Shown in pieces: positions 1-7,756 of a DNA stretch of 11,374 bases. A program made the position numbers and the translations under genes. Source of the stretch: JALOLG01 sp035557475 (GTDB taxonomy: Bacteria > Actinomycetota > Acidimicrobiia > Acidimicrobiales > Ilumatobacteraceae); contig DATMDV010000271.1 in assembly GCA_035557475.1 (NCBI GenBank), positions 1 to 11,374 on the forward strand, given 5' to 3'. The stretch's first letter is position 1. Every line of letters starts with the position of its first letter. The notes beneath the pieces are model-generated. The model made no database searches. It was not told the DNA's origin and saw only the letters and a program-made list of their open reading frames with translations.

Positions 1-2907
1 CCGCGCGATCCGGTCGAAGTCGTCGTGGCGCACGACCGCGCCGGTGTGCGGCAGGGCGACCAGCGGCGCCAGCGCGCCGGCGTCGATCACGTACAGGTGG
101 AGGTCGTCGGCCGGGTACCGCTCGGCGGCGCCGACCGCCAGCGACGCAAGAACGGCCGAGGTGCCGGTGCCGTCCGCCCCGTAGATCAACAGGCTGCCTT
201 CGACGCCCGGTTCCCACCAACGGATCTGCTGACGCTGCTGGTCGGGCAGGTCGACCAACGCGATCGGGACGCCGCCGCCCGGATGTTCGGTGGTGAGGCG
301 GCGGGCGTCGACGATGTGGGGAAGTGGATCGGGACCGAGGCGTCGCGTTCGGGACTGCTCGACCGCGACCGCGGCGGCGGTGATCTCGCCCACGAGTCGC
401 GAGAGATCGTTGCGGATGACACCCGACGAACGTCCGACGCTGCCGTTGGACTCGCGCATGACCCGCAGCTCCATCGGCGTCAGCTCGCGGCCGACGACAT
501 ACGGCCGCAGCTCGAGGTCGTGCGCTCCATTCGCCGTGCTCGATGCAGAGACGAGTGCCGCCTGGAACTCGGCCGGTTCGGCGTCGCCCACCCGTACCAG
601 ACCGCGGCCGGGGGTCCGCCGCGGCACGCTCGTGGCGCTCCGCCCGCCGATCAACGCGGTCGATTCGTGCTCGTCCGACAAGCGCAGCGCGACGCGCACC
701 CCGATCGCCGGGCCGTTGGCGGAGTCGAGCACGAGCGATGGATGCTCGGTCGCCACGATCAGGTGGATGCCGAGCCGTTCGCCGTCAGCCGCGATCTCGA
801 GCAGTGACGACACGAGCTGCGGGTGTTCCGTCGCGACGGCCGCCGGCTCGTCGACCACGATGACGAGCCGCGGCAATGTGACTCCGCGCCAGGCCCGCTC
901 GTCGCGCCCGAGCAGCTCGGCGCGCAACGAGCGCAGGGCGCGCTCGGCCAGATGGGCGTCGGAGATGTCGTGGTGCATCACGACGTGCGGGAGCGATGCG
1001 CACCCCGCGAACGTCGACTGCCCGGCAAGGTCGAGCAGCGCGAACGTGAGCGATCCCGGTGGAAGTCCGGCGGCGAGACCCATCACGATCGTGCGCAGCA
1101 TCTCGCTCTTGCCCGTTCCGACCGCTCCACCGATGAGCATGTGCGGGCCGTCGCGCTCGAGGTCGACCTCGACGGTTCCCCGGTGTGTCACACCGATCGG
1201 GACGCGGGCATGGGACCGTTCGGTCGTCGCCCGCCACCTGGCGGCGAGCGTCGATGCGGCGAGGTTGGCGGGGCCGAGCAGCTGTGGGATGGGGACCGAC
1301 AGCGGAAGCGTGTTCGCCGCCGGCACGAGCAGGTCGGGATCGTCGAGCGGCGCCAACCGCCGCGCCGTCGCCGCCGCGATGTTGGTCGCCAGGAGGAACA
1401 GCTGGACGTCGTCGACCATCGTTCGTTCGCCCAATCGCTCGACGCGTGCCAGGTCGCCCGGCTGCTCGGTGACGAGGGTGGTGCACACGTTGGGCACCTC
1501 GTCGGGGTCCTCGGCGAGCACGACGAACCGCAGCGGACGCGTTGCGTCGTTCATCACGGCGCGTATCGGCGCGGCACGGTCGCGCCACCAGGCAGGCTCG
1601 TCGACCACGGCGAGCGTCAGATGGTTCGGACGCGGCGCGACGGGTGACCCGTCCCTGACTGCTGCGGCCCAGCCGTCGACCTGGTCGAGGGCGACGAGCA
1701 CCTGGGCGACGCCCGACGTGCGACTGTGCGGTAACCACTTGACCCACTCCCACACCGGTGCCCGATCGGGATCGGTGAGGATCACCACATCGAGGTCGGC
1801 CGGTCCGTGCTCGACGCACGCCTCGACCAACAACCCGCGCACGGCCGCGCGCGTGAACTCGGTCGTGCCCACGAAGGCCATCCCACGCTCGTTGCGGAGA
1901 TCGACGGTGACCGGCACCATCGGCAGCCGACCGAGCTCGGTCACGACCGACTCGGGTCGCCCGGTTGCGTCGTCGCCGAACGTCATCTCCGGTCGCCACT
2001 CGATGTCGCCGAGGCCGATCGCGAACTCGAACGCGGCGTCGTCCTCGGGACGTGTCGACCACACGCGTGGCGACGCGATGGCGGCCAGCCCGACTGCCGC
2101 TGCGACATGGGGGAAGAGATCGTGGCGACGCTCGCGCTCGGTGCTGCGCCGTGCCACGAGCTCGGCGTGGAACGCGGCGTGCACGTACTGGTCAGACCCG
2201 GGTGTCGCAGCGCGGTGGCGACGATCGTGGCGAGGCGGGCGCGCCGGTTCACCCATCACATCCAGGCCGTCGGCGACGGTGATCGGGGGCGGGGCCGGTG
2301 CCGGCGCCGGGCGCGGCGGGCGGTTGAAGACGATCGTGCCTGCCGACGCGCTGCCCGTGTTGCGCCTCGGCGCGCCGGTTCGCCCGATGGTTCGGTCGAG
2401 CTCGAACGCCCGGCCGCTGACGTCGAGGACGCCGGCGGTCCACGGCGCGGAACCTTCGACTCCGATGCCGTCGATCCGAACCGCCTGCTCGTCGACTGTC
2501 ACGTTGGCCGAACCGTCGCTGTCGATCGAGATCTCGAACGCGATCTTGTCGACGTGCGCGATCTCGAGATCGGTGGCGTTGACGCGGCGGCCGGGGCCGA
2601 TCCGGTACATGCCCGGCCCGAGCGGCTGGCGGGCGCCGGCTCCCCAACCGGCGACCTGCACGAGCTCGACCACCGCGTCCTGCGGAGCGGTCCGGGTCGG
2701 CGGGCCGATGTCGATGACAGATCCGCTGATCATCCCGGAGTCGTCGATCGTCGTCGTGGTGAGGACCGGCCGCCCGTCGATGTCGGCCGTCGGCGGCGAC
2801 GTGCTGCCGGTCACGCGCTCGACGATCTCGGCCAGGGCGGTCATCTCCCCGGCGCGAGCGATCGTGATCTCTGCTTCACCGTGCGCGGTGCGGATCACGA
2901 CATCCAT
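1..2907 (-). CDS. EccC/EssC-like FtsK/SpoIIIE ATPase (type VII secretion-type motor), C-terminus cut by window edge
   Basis: The minus-strand reading frame from ATG 2907 is open to base 1, giving 969 residues with no stop, so the 3' end is missing. Seen: residues 1-70 form a small beta-rich domain; about 79-180 is FHA-like (MYRIGPGRR near 100) but lacks a clear SxxH signature; FNRPPRPAPAP begins a proline-rich linker; about 285-430 resembles the D0 region of EccC-type proteins (FAIGLGDIEW, VWEWVKWLPH). The first FtsK domain has Walker A GGAVGTGKSE (K600) and Walker B LVIVVDE (D686, E687). The second begins near 870 and has GADGTGTS at 910-917, with Thr916 where the Walker A lysine belongs. 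Family role: EccC/EssC ATPases recognise WXG100 substrates and power ESX export from the inner membrane. Oddities: no hydrophobic segment lies between the FHA-like domain and the ATPase core, where these proteins usually carry two TM helices. The first ATPase reads DLAGQ for the usual DYKGG and ATEHP for ATQRP. It is divergent from the Ig-array gene. Family assignment is firm; a working secretion role is inference. Confidence 0.88.
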   Translation of the reverse strand, partial: MDVVIRTAHGEAEITIARAGEMTALAEIVERVTGSTSPPTADIDGRPVLTTTTIDDSGMISGSVIDIGPPTRTAPQDAVVELVQVAGWGAGARQPLGPGMYRIGPGRRVNATDLEIAHVDKIAFEISIDSDGSANVTVDEQAVRIDGIGVEGSAPWTAGVLDVSGRAFELDRTIGRTGAPRRNTGSASAGTIVFNRPPRPAPAPAPPPITVADGLDVMGEPARPPRHDRRHRAATPGSDQYVHAAFHAELVARRSTERERRHDLFPHVAAAVGLAAIASPRVWSTRPEDDAAFEFAIGLGDIEWRPEMTFGDDATGRPESVVTELGRLPMVPVTVDLRNERGMAFVGTTEFTRAAVRGLLVEACVEHGPADLDVVILTDPDRAPVWEWVKWLPHSRTSGVAQVLVALDQVDGWAAAVRDGSPVAPRPNHLTLAVVDEPAWWRDRAAPIRAVMNDATRPLRFVVLAEDPDEVPNVCTTLVTEQPGDLARVERLGERTMVDDVQLFLLATNIAAATARRLAPLDDPDLLVPAANTLPLSVPIPQLLGPANLAASTLAARWRATTERSHARVPIGVTHRGTVEVDLERDGPHMLIGGAVGTGKSEMLRTIVMGLAAGLPPGSLTFALLDLAGQSTFAGCASLPHVVMHHDISDAHLAERALRSLRAELLGRDERAWRGVTLPRLVIVVDEPAAVATEHPQLVSSLLEIAADGERLGIHLIVATEHPSLVLDSANGPAIGVRVALRLSDEHESTALIGGRSATSVPRRTPGRGLVRVGDAEPAEFQAALVSASSTANGAHDLELRPYVVGRELTPMELRVMRESNGSVGRSSGVIRNDLSRLVGEITAAAVAVEQSRTRRLGPDPLPHIVDARRLTTEHPGGGVPIALVDLPDQQRQQIRWWEPGVEGSLLIYGADGTGTSAVLASLAVGAAERYPADDLHLYVIDAGALAPLVALPHTGAVVRHDDFDRIAR

Positions 2908-2916
2908 ACCCTCACG

Positions 2917-2922
2917 AGGCTA
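2917..2922 (-). promoter_or_regulatory. Possible -10 box of the EccC-like gene
   Basis: On the minus strand TAGCCT fits the actinobacterial TAnnnT -10 pattern. Counting its last T as -7 would place transcription start at 2910, three bases before the ATG at 2907, giving a nearly leaderless message. A GAGGG lies directly before the ATG, too close for a standard Shine-Dalgarno, although it would suit the in-frame GTG at 2898. No -35 with normal spacing is visible. Weak, pattern-only evidence. Confidence 0.25.
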
Positions 2923-2942
2923 CGACGCTGCGTGTCAAGTTG

Positions 2943-2964
2943 GCCTCTTTATGTGGTAAGAGGC
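2943..2964. promoter_or_regulatory. Perfect 7-bp dyad in the divergent intergenic region, possible operator
   Basis: GCCTCTT (2943-2949) and AAGAGGC (2958-2964) are exact inverse complements separated by 8 bases. The dyad lies between two divergent starts (2907 and 3001) inside the most AT-rich stretch of the neighbourhood. Its geometry suits a dimeric repressor or activator able to control both genes, and its position is upstream of both candidate -10 boxes. No regulator family can be named from the bases alone, and a 7-bp dyad can occur by chance. Confidence 0.35.
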
Positions 2965-2988
2965 GGCCGTCGGGCGCGCTGCCCCCCG

Positions 2989-3003
2989 TAGCATGACGTG
3001 GTG
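2989..3003 (+). promoter_or_regulatory. Candidate -10 box for leaderless transcription of the Ig-array gene
   Basis: TAGCAT at 2989-2994 matches the actinobacterial TAnnnT -10 consensus. If its last T is -7, +1 falls exactly on the G of GTG at 3001, the arrangement expected of a leaderless mRNA. No purine-rich Shine-Dalgarno is visible in the bases before 2998. This is the reason for choosing GTG 3001 over the adjacent in-frame GTG at 2998. The -35 position (about 2966-2971) shows nothing close to TTGACA, so the call rests on the -10 and the missing ribosome binding site. Confidence 0.4.
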
Positions 3004-6000
3004 AACGCGCAGGCGGTCCCGTGGCGGCGCGCGGTCGCGATCGTCGCCGTGACGGCGGCTGCCCTCACCGCGGTGGTCGCCGTCGTCCGATCGGACGGTT
3101 TGCCCGCCATCGACGCATCCGCCACGCGGGCGACGCGCTGGTTCGTCCACCGGGCGACGGGTCGTGTCGTACTCGCCGACGGGTACGGCGGTCGGGCGCT
3201 CGCCCGGCTCGACGCCGCCGCCGACGGCTCGCCGCTCGCCATCGCCGAGGGCGCGGGTGGCGCGTACCTCCTCGACGGTTCGAGCGCCGAGGCGCGCTTG
3301 ATCGACTCGGCGGCGCTCCGGCTCGGTCCCGGCGTCGCGGTTGCACCCCTCGCCGAGCCCGACGCCGTCGCCGGTGTCGGACGCGACGGGTTGGTCGTCG
3401 TCGCACCGGCGACCTCGGAAGCGGCGCTGCTGGCGCTCAGCGGGGAGACGATCCCGTTCGAAGTCGACGCGTCCGCGCAGGTGATCGTCGCGCCCGATGG
3501 CGCGGTCTGGTCGATCGATGCCCGCCGGTTGGTTCGGACCACGTCGACCGACGTCGACGATTTCGCGATCGGCACCGGCGAACCGCTGCTCACGCTCGTC
3601 GGCAGCGCGGCGTTCGTGCTCGACCGCACTGGCGCCCGGGCCCGGTTCCACGACGGTGACTGGGTGGCCCTGCCGGCCGACGTGCAGACGAGCGAGCTCG
3701 TCGTCCAGGTCCAGGGCCCAGCAGCCGACTGCGCGTGGCTCGGCGCCGACGACGATCTGTGGTGCATCGGGCGCGACGGGATCGACGAGCACGTCACGAT
3801 CGACGGTCTCGACATCGATGGCGCCGACCATCTCGCGATCGCGGGTGACGCGGGGGAGCTGATCCGCCAGGGTCCACCGGCGATCGTGCGGATCGACTGG
3901 CGCGAGCAGCGCATCTACGACGACGTCGTGGCGACGGTTTCCGCAGGCTCTGCGCTCTCGGTCGCTGCCAGCGTCGACATGATCTGGGTCGACGATTCGG
4001 AGGGTGACTTCGTCTGGTCGATCAACCCGTGGGGGTTGAACGCGATCAGCAAGAACGACACCAGCACCCCGCTGCTCGGGGAGTTCGGCGAGGTCATCGA
4101 GGATGGGTCGTCATCTGGCGGGTCGGCACTCGGTCCGGCCGAACCGGGTGACGACACGGGGACCATCGAGCGGCGTCCCGACGACAACGGCATCGACGAC
4201 CCGCCGGTCGCGATCGACGATCCCGTCACGTCGCGCGCCGGTAAGGCCGTGCCGGTCGTCGTCACGGCGAACGACTACGACCCCGACGGCGAAGCGATCG
4301 CGGTGGTCGAGGTCGGGGACCCGTCGCACGGCACTGTCGACGTGGCGAGCGCTTCGACCGTCGTCTACCAGCCCGAACCGGGCTACGTCGGCCTCGATCG
4401 GTTCGACTACACGATCGTCGACGGCAACGGCACCGAGGCGTCGGCGTCGGTGATCCTCGAGCTGCTCCCCGCCGACGCGCCGAACCGGGCGCCGGTCGCC
4501 CGCAACGACGTGGCCGAGACCGGTCCCGACGTCGGCGTCGTCATCGACGTACTGCTCAACGACGTCGACCCCGAGCGCGACGCGCTGCGGGTGGCGTCAT
4601 TCACGCCGCCCGACATCGGTGGTGTCGTCACCGAGACGATCGGTCCGTCCGGCCTCCCCGCGCTGCACTACCAACCACCGTTCGGCGTGTCAGGCCGGGC
4701 GACGTTCACCTATCGTCCCAGCGACACGTTCGAAGGCACCGGCGAGCCGGCGACGGTGCGGGTCGAGATCGCCCAGCCGAACGACGAGAACCGTCCGCCG
4801 TTCGTGCAGCCCGATGCCGTCCGGCTCCGCCGCAACACGCCGACGGCGGTTCCGGTGCTCGCCAACGACCGCGACCCTGACGGCGATCCGCTCCAGCTCT
4901 CGGTGGCGCAGCCGCTGCCTCCCGGACTCGAGGCCGTCGTCGACGGTGACCAGCTCCGCGTGACGGCACGCGCCGGTGCGGCCGAGCTCGTGCCGTTCAC
5001 CTACCTCGTCGACGACCTGAACGGCAACGTGGTGACGGGAACGGTCCTGGTCGTCACGATCTCCGAGGCCGAACCCAACCGTCCACCGCTCGTGACGGCC
5101 GACACCGCCACCGCCGTGGTCGGCACGACGCAAGTGATCGACGTGCTGTCCAACGACAGCGATCCCGACGGCGATCCGCTCGTCGTCATCGCCGTCAGCC
5201 AGCCTGACGACGGCTCCGGTCAGGCGTCGATCCAGGGCGACAACGTGCAGTTCGCGGCGGCGGCGAACGTCGACGACGACGAATCGAGGATCGTCCGCTT
5301 CACCTACACCGTGAGCGACGCCAACGGCCACGAGGTGGCCGGCGAGATCGGCGTCCGCGTCCTGAGCGAGCCGCTGGCCGCGCCGCCCTATGCACGCGAC
5401 GACACGGTCACCACACAGGTCGACGTGGCCGTCACCCTCGACGTGCTCGGCAACGATGGCGACCCGTCCGGCGAGCGTCCAGGGCTGGTCGGCGCACCGA
5501 GCTGTCCGTCGGGCGGGCGCGCCACCGTGACGAGCGATCAACGCGTCACGTTCACCCCACCCGACGGAGCGTCCGGCGTGTTCCGGTGCACCTACGAGGT
5601 GACCAACCAGCGCAACCTGCGGGCGACCGCCTCGATCATCGTCAGCGTGGTGGAGCCAACGCTGCAGAACCTCCCGCCGGTCGTGATCGACGAGCGCGAA
5701 ACGGTCGACGTGCTCGGCTCGATCACGGTCGACGTGCTCGCCAACGACTCCGATCCCGACGGGGTGCAGGCCGGGCTGACCGTGCTGTCGTCGACGACAC
5801 CCGGTCTCGGGACGGCCGACCGGCAGGGCGGCGTGATCACGTTCACGGCCGGGTCGGTGCTCGGCCCGACCGTGATCACGTACCAGGTCGGCGATCCCGA
5901 CGGTGGCGTGTCCACGGGACGGCTGGTCATCCAGATCCTGGAGCCGATCCGACTCCCACCGATCGCCGTCGACGACTTCGTTCCGATCATCGGTCCGGGG

Positions 6001-7662
6001 GTTGCGACCCGGATCGACGTGCTCGCCAACGACTCCGATCCCGACACGCCCAATTCGGCACTGACGGTCGTGTCGGTGACGAGAACGAGCGGGAACGGCA
6101 CCGTGGCGCTCGGCCAGGGCACCGTCACGCTCACGCCGGCCGCCGACTTCGTCGGCAACCTCGTGGCCACCTACCAGATCTCCGACGACGACGGGCTGCG
6201 CGCGTCCGCGAGCGTCACCCTCCAGGTCCTCGAGCCGCTCAACCGGGCCCCGATCGCGAGGGACGACACGGCGCAGTTGGTCGGCGGCGACGTCGTCGAC
6301 ATCAGCGTTCTGTTCAACGACGACGAGCCCGACGGAGACCCGCTCGAACTCGCGATCATCGCCGCTCCCGATCCGGCCCTGGGCTCGGCGCAGGTTCGCC
6401 CCGGCGGGATCATCCGGTTCTCGTCGCAGCCCGGCGCCGTCGGCACGGCGACGGTCGGCTACCAGGTCGACGACGGCGAACTGACGGCCAACGCCGTCCT
6501 GCGGGTGTCGATCCTCCCGTGTGGCCAGGCGCCGCCGGCCGCCCCGAACGTGTTCCTCCAGACGGCGTACATGCAGCCGATCGCGGTCGATCTCGCGACC
6601 TACGCCCGCAACGGTGAGATCGTCGATGTCGGCCCACCGCTGTCGGCGGCCTCCGGTGTCATCTCGCCGGCCTCTGGTGAGAGCGGGAACATCGTGTTCG
6701 ACTACTCGGTCGTCAACATCTGCCGCCAGCGCGACACCGGCACGGTCACCATCGACGTCAACCAGGATCCGGTCGCGCAGCCGTACCAGACCTCGATGGG
6801 GCGCACCGAGCAACGCTCGATCCCGGTGAGTGATCTCGCCACCGATGCGGAGCCGCTCACCATCGGCGGCCTCGGGAGCCAGCCGAGTTGGGTGACCGTC
6901 GCCGCCGACGGCATCGCCCTCGCCGTCGACCCCGCCGGCGCTGCCGCCGGCGTGTACGACTTCACCGCCACGGTCCGCGACCCCGGTGGGTTGAGTGTCG
7001 TCGTGAGCGTCCGGGTCGAGCTCATGAACCGCCCGCCGGTCGCCAACGACGATTCGGTCAACGCCAGCGCCGGGCCGATCACGTTCCGGCCGGTCGACAA
7101 CGACACCGATCCCGACGGCGACCCGTTGCAGCTTCAGTCGGTCCCGCAGACCATCACGTTCAGCAACGGCAACCAGGGGACCATCACGCTCATCGGCACC
7201 GATCAGTTGCTCGTCGATCCCGGCTCAGGTGGCGGCATCGCGACGTTCACCTACACGGTCGTCGACACCGGCGGGCTCGTGTCGGCACCGGCAACCGTGA
7301 CCGTGCGGGTGAACCGCCCGCCGACCGCCGACCCGGTCCAGGCGACGATCGACCCCGATGTCGCGACGGACGTCCCACTCGTGGCCGGCGACCCCGACGG
7401 TGACCCAGTGACAGTCACGCTCGCCGGTGTGCCCGACGACGTGGTGGTGACCATCGCCGGGCTCGTGCTCACGATCACTGCCCCAGCTTCCTACGCCGGC
7501 TCCCAGATCACGTTCGACTACACGGTGACCGATCCGTCCAACCTCACCGCCACCGCGCTCGTCACGATCGACGTGACCGGCACCGCACCCACGACGACAA
7601 CAACGACACCGACGACAACGACACCGACGACAACGACACCGACGACAACGCTCCCCGCGTAA
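3001..7662 (+). CDS. Giant exported tandem Ig-like (Big_9/cadherin-type) repeat protein with propeller-like N-terminal half
   Basis: The product is 1553 residues from GTG 3001 (one more from GTG 2998). Residues about 8-30 are a basic-then-hydrophobic signal anchor (WRRAVAIVAVTAAALTAVVA). Residues about 38-365 consist of short beta-rich units resembling a degenerate beta-propeller. After an acidic Ser/Gly linker come about twelve domains of 80-100 residues starting near 401, 493, 596, 692, 792, 888, 984, 1081, 1175, 1255, 1343 and 1438. Most open with NRPPVAxDD and carry LxNDxDPDGDPL, the Big_9/VCBS-like signature; 9 and 10 are divergent, 10 being closer to dystroglycan-type cadherin (PSWVTV...GVYDFTATVRD). 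The end is a Thr/Pro tail closing in TTTLPA. There are six cysteines in three close pairs (244/255, 835/863, 1174/1241), as expected outside the membrane. There is no sortase signal or C-terminal TM. The likely role is a long adhesive or structural rod anchored at its N-terminus. It is convergent with the MoxR-DUF58-transglutaminase operon. Confidence 0.9.
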   Translation: MNAQAVPWRRAVAIVAVTAAALTAVVAVVRSDGLPAIDASATRATRWFVHRATGRVVLADGYGGRALARLDAAADGSPLAIAEGAGGAYLLDGSSAEARLIDSAALRLGPGVAVAPLAEPDAVAGVGRDGLVVVAPATSEAALLALSGETIPFEVDASAQVIVAPDGAVWSIDARRLVRTTSTDVDDFAIGTGEPLLTLVGSAAFVLDRTGARARFHDGDWVALPADVQTSELVVQVQGPAADCAWLGADDDLWCIGRDGIDEHVTIDGLDIDGADHLAIAGDAGELIRQGPPAIVRIDWREQRIYDDVVATVSAGSALSVAASVDMIWVDDSEGDFVWSINPWGLNAISKNDTSTPLLGEFGEVIEDGSSSGGSALGPAEPGDDTGTIERRPDDNGIDDPPVAIDDPVTSRAGKAVPVVVTANDYDPDGEAIAVVEVGDPSHGTVDVASASTVVYQPEPGYVGLDRFDYTIVDGNGTEASASVILELLPADAPNRAPVARNDVAETGPDVGVVIDVLLNDVDPERDALRVASFTPPDIGGVVTETIGPSGLPALHYQPPFGVSGRATFTYRPSDTFEGTGEPATVRVEIAQPNDENRPPFVQPDAVRLRRNTPTAVPVLANDRDPDGDPLQLSVAQPLPPGLEAVVDGDQLRVTARAGAAELVPFTYLVDDLNGNVVTGTVLVVTISEAEPNRPPLVTADTATAVVGTTQVIDVLSNDSDPDGDPLVVIAVSQPDDGSGQASIQGDNVQFAAAANVDDDESRIVRFTYTVSDANGHEVAGEIGVRVLSEPLAAPPYARDDTVTTQVDVAVTLDVLGNDGDPSGERPGLVGAPSCPSGGRATVTSDQRVTFTPPDGASGVFRCTYEVTNQRNLRATASIIVSVVEPTLQNLPPVVIDERETVDVLGSITVDVLANDSDPDGVQAGLTVLSSTTPGLGTADRQGGVITFTAGSVLGPTVITYQVGDPDGGVSTGRLVIQILEPIRLPPIAVDDFVPIIGPGVATRIDVLANDSDPDTPNSALTVVSVTRTSGNGTVALGQGTVTLTPAADFVGNLVATYQISDDDGLRASASVTLQVLEPLNRAPIARDDTAQLVGGDVVDISVLFNDDEPDGDPLELAIIAAPDPALGSAQVRPGGIIRFSSQPGAVGTATVGYQVDDGELTANAVLRVSILPCGQAPPAAPNVFLQTAYMQPIAVDLATYARNGEIVDVGPPLSAASGVISPASGESGNIVFDYSVVNICRQRDTGTVTIDVNQDPVAQPYQTSMGRTEQRSIPVSDLATDAEPLTIGGLGSQPSWVTVAADGIALAVDPAGAAAGVYDFTATVRDPGGLSVVVSVRVELMNRPPVANDDSVNASAGPITFRPVDNDTDPDGDPLQLQSVPQTITFSNGNQGTITLIGTDQLLVDPGSGGGIATFTYTVVDTGGLVSAPATVTVRVNRPPTADPVQATIDPDVATDVPLVAGDPDGDPVTVTLAGVPDDVVVTIAGLVLTITAPASYAGSQITFDYTVTDPSNLTATALVTIDVTGTAPTTTTTTPTTTTPTTTTPTTTLPA
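7606..7650 (+). repeat. Three exact 15-bp tandem units coding the Thr/Pro tail
   Basis: The unit ACACCGACGACAACG occurs three times without change (7606-7620, 7621-7635, 7636-7650) and encodes TPTTT. It sits at the very C-terminus of the Ig-array protein, nine bases before the stop codon. The unit is a multiple of three, so copy-number change would lengthen or shorten the tail without shifting the frame. Thr/Pro tails are typical flexible, often glycosylated spacers in secreted actinobacterial proteins. Confidence 0.85.
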
Positions 7663-7701
7663 CCCGGCGGTTCAGCCCAGCATCCAACTCGCCCCGCACG
7701 A

Positions 7702-7750
7702 GTCGGCGACCGAACGTGCAACGCTCCGGCGTAGGGTGAGCCGACTCAAT
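7702..7750. repeat. 49-bp intergenic element, copy 1
   Basis: This matches the element at 7757-7805 at 45 of 49 positions in direct orientation, with a 55-bp period. GAGTCGGC (7700-7707) pairs with GCCGACTC (7740-7747), and an inner ACC/GGT and ACGC-TCCG-GCGT can extend it, so a transcript of either strand could fold. It lies in the gap between the convergent Ig-array gene and the transglutaminase-like gene. Bases 7663-7701 to its left show nothing recognisable. There is no T-run, so a classical intrinsic terminator is not supported. It resembles a REP-type dispersed element. Confidence 0.75.
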
Positions 7751-7756
7751 CGTTAC

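Noticed and set aside
2933..2938. TTGACA on the minus strand as -35 box of the EccC-like gene
   Set aside because: It is only 10 bases from the TAGCCT -10 candidate, and nothing -10-like lies 16-18 bases downstream.
290..2959. 889-residue plus-strand open frame opposite the EccC-like gene
   Set aside because: Low-complexity Ser/Arg/Thr-rich product with no domain; the minus strand in the same stretch gives clear FHA-like and FtsK motifs. It is a high-GC antisense shadow.
4690..6813. 707-residue minus-strand frame inside the Ig-array gene
   Set aside because: Its repetitive content (VVGEHVD...) is the antisense reading of the repeated NDxDPDGDP codons of the real gene.
7606..7650. Phase-variable switch in the Thr/Pro repeat
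   Set aside because: The 15-bp unit keeps the reading frame and lies at the extreme C-terminus, so slippage would change only tail length.
7651..7662. C-terminal LPA as a sortase sorting signal
   Set aside because: It is not LPxTG and is followed directly by the stop codon, with no hydrophobic helix or basic tail.
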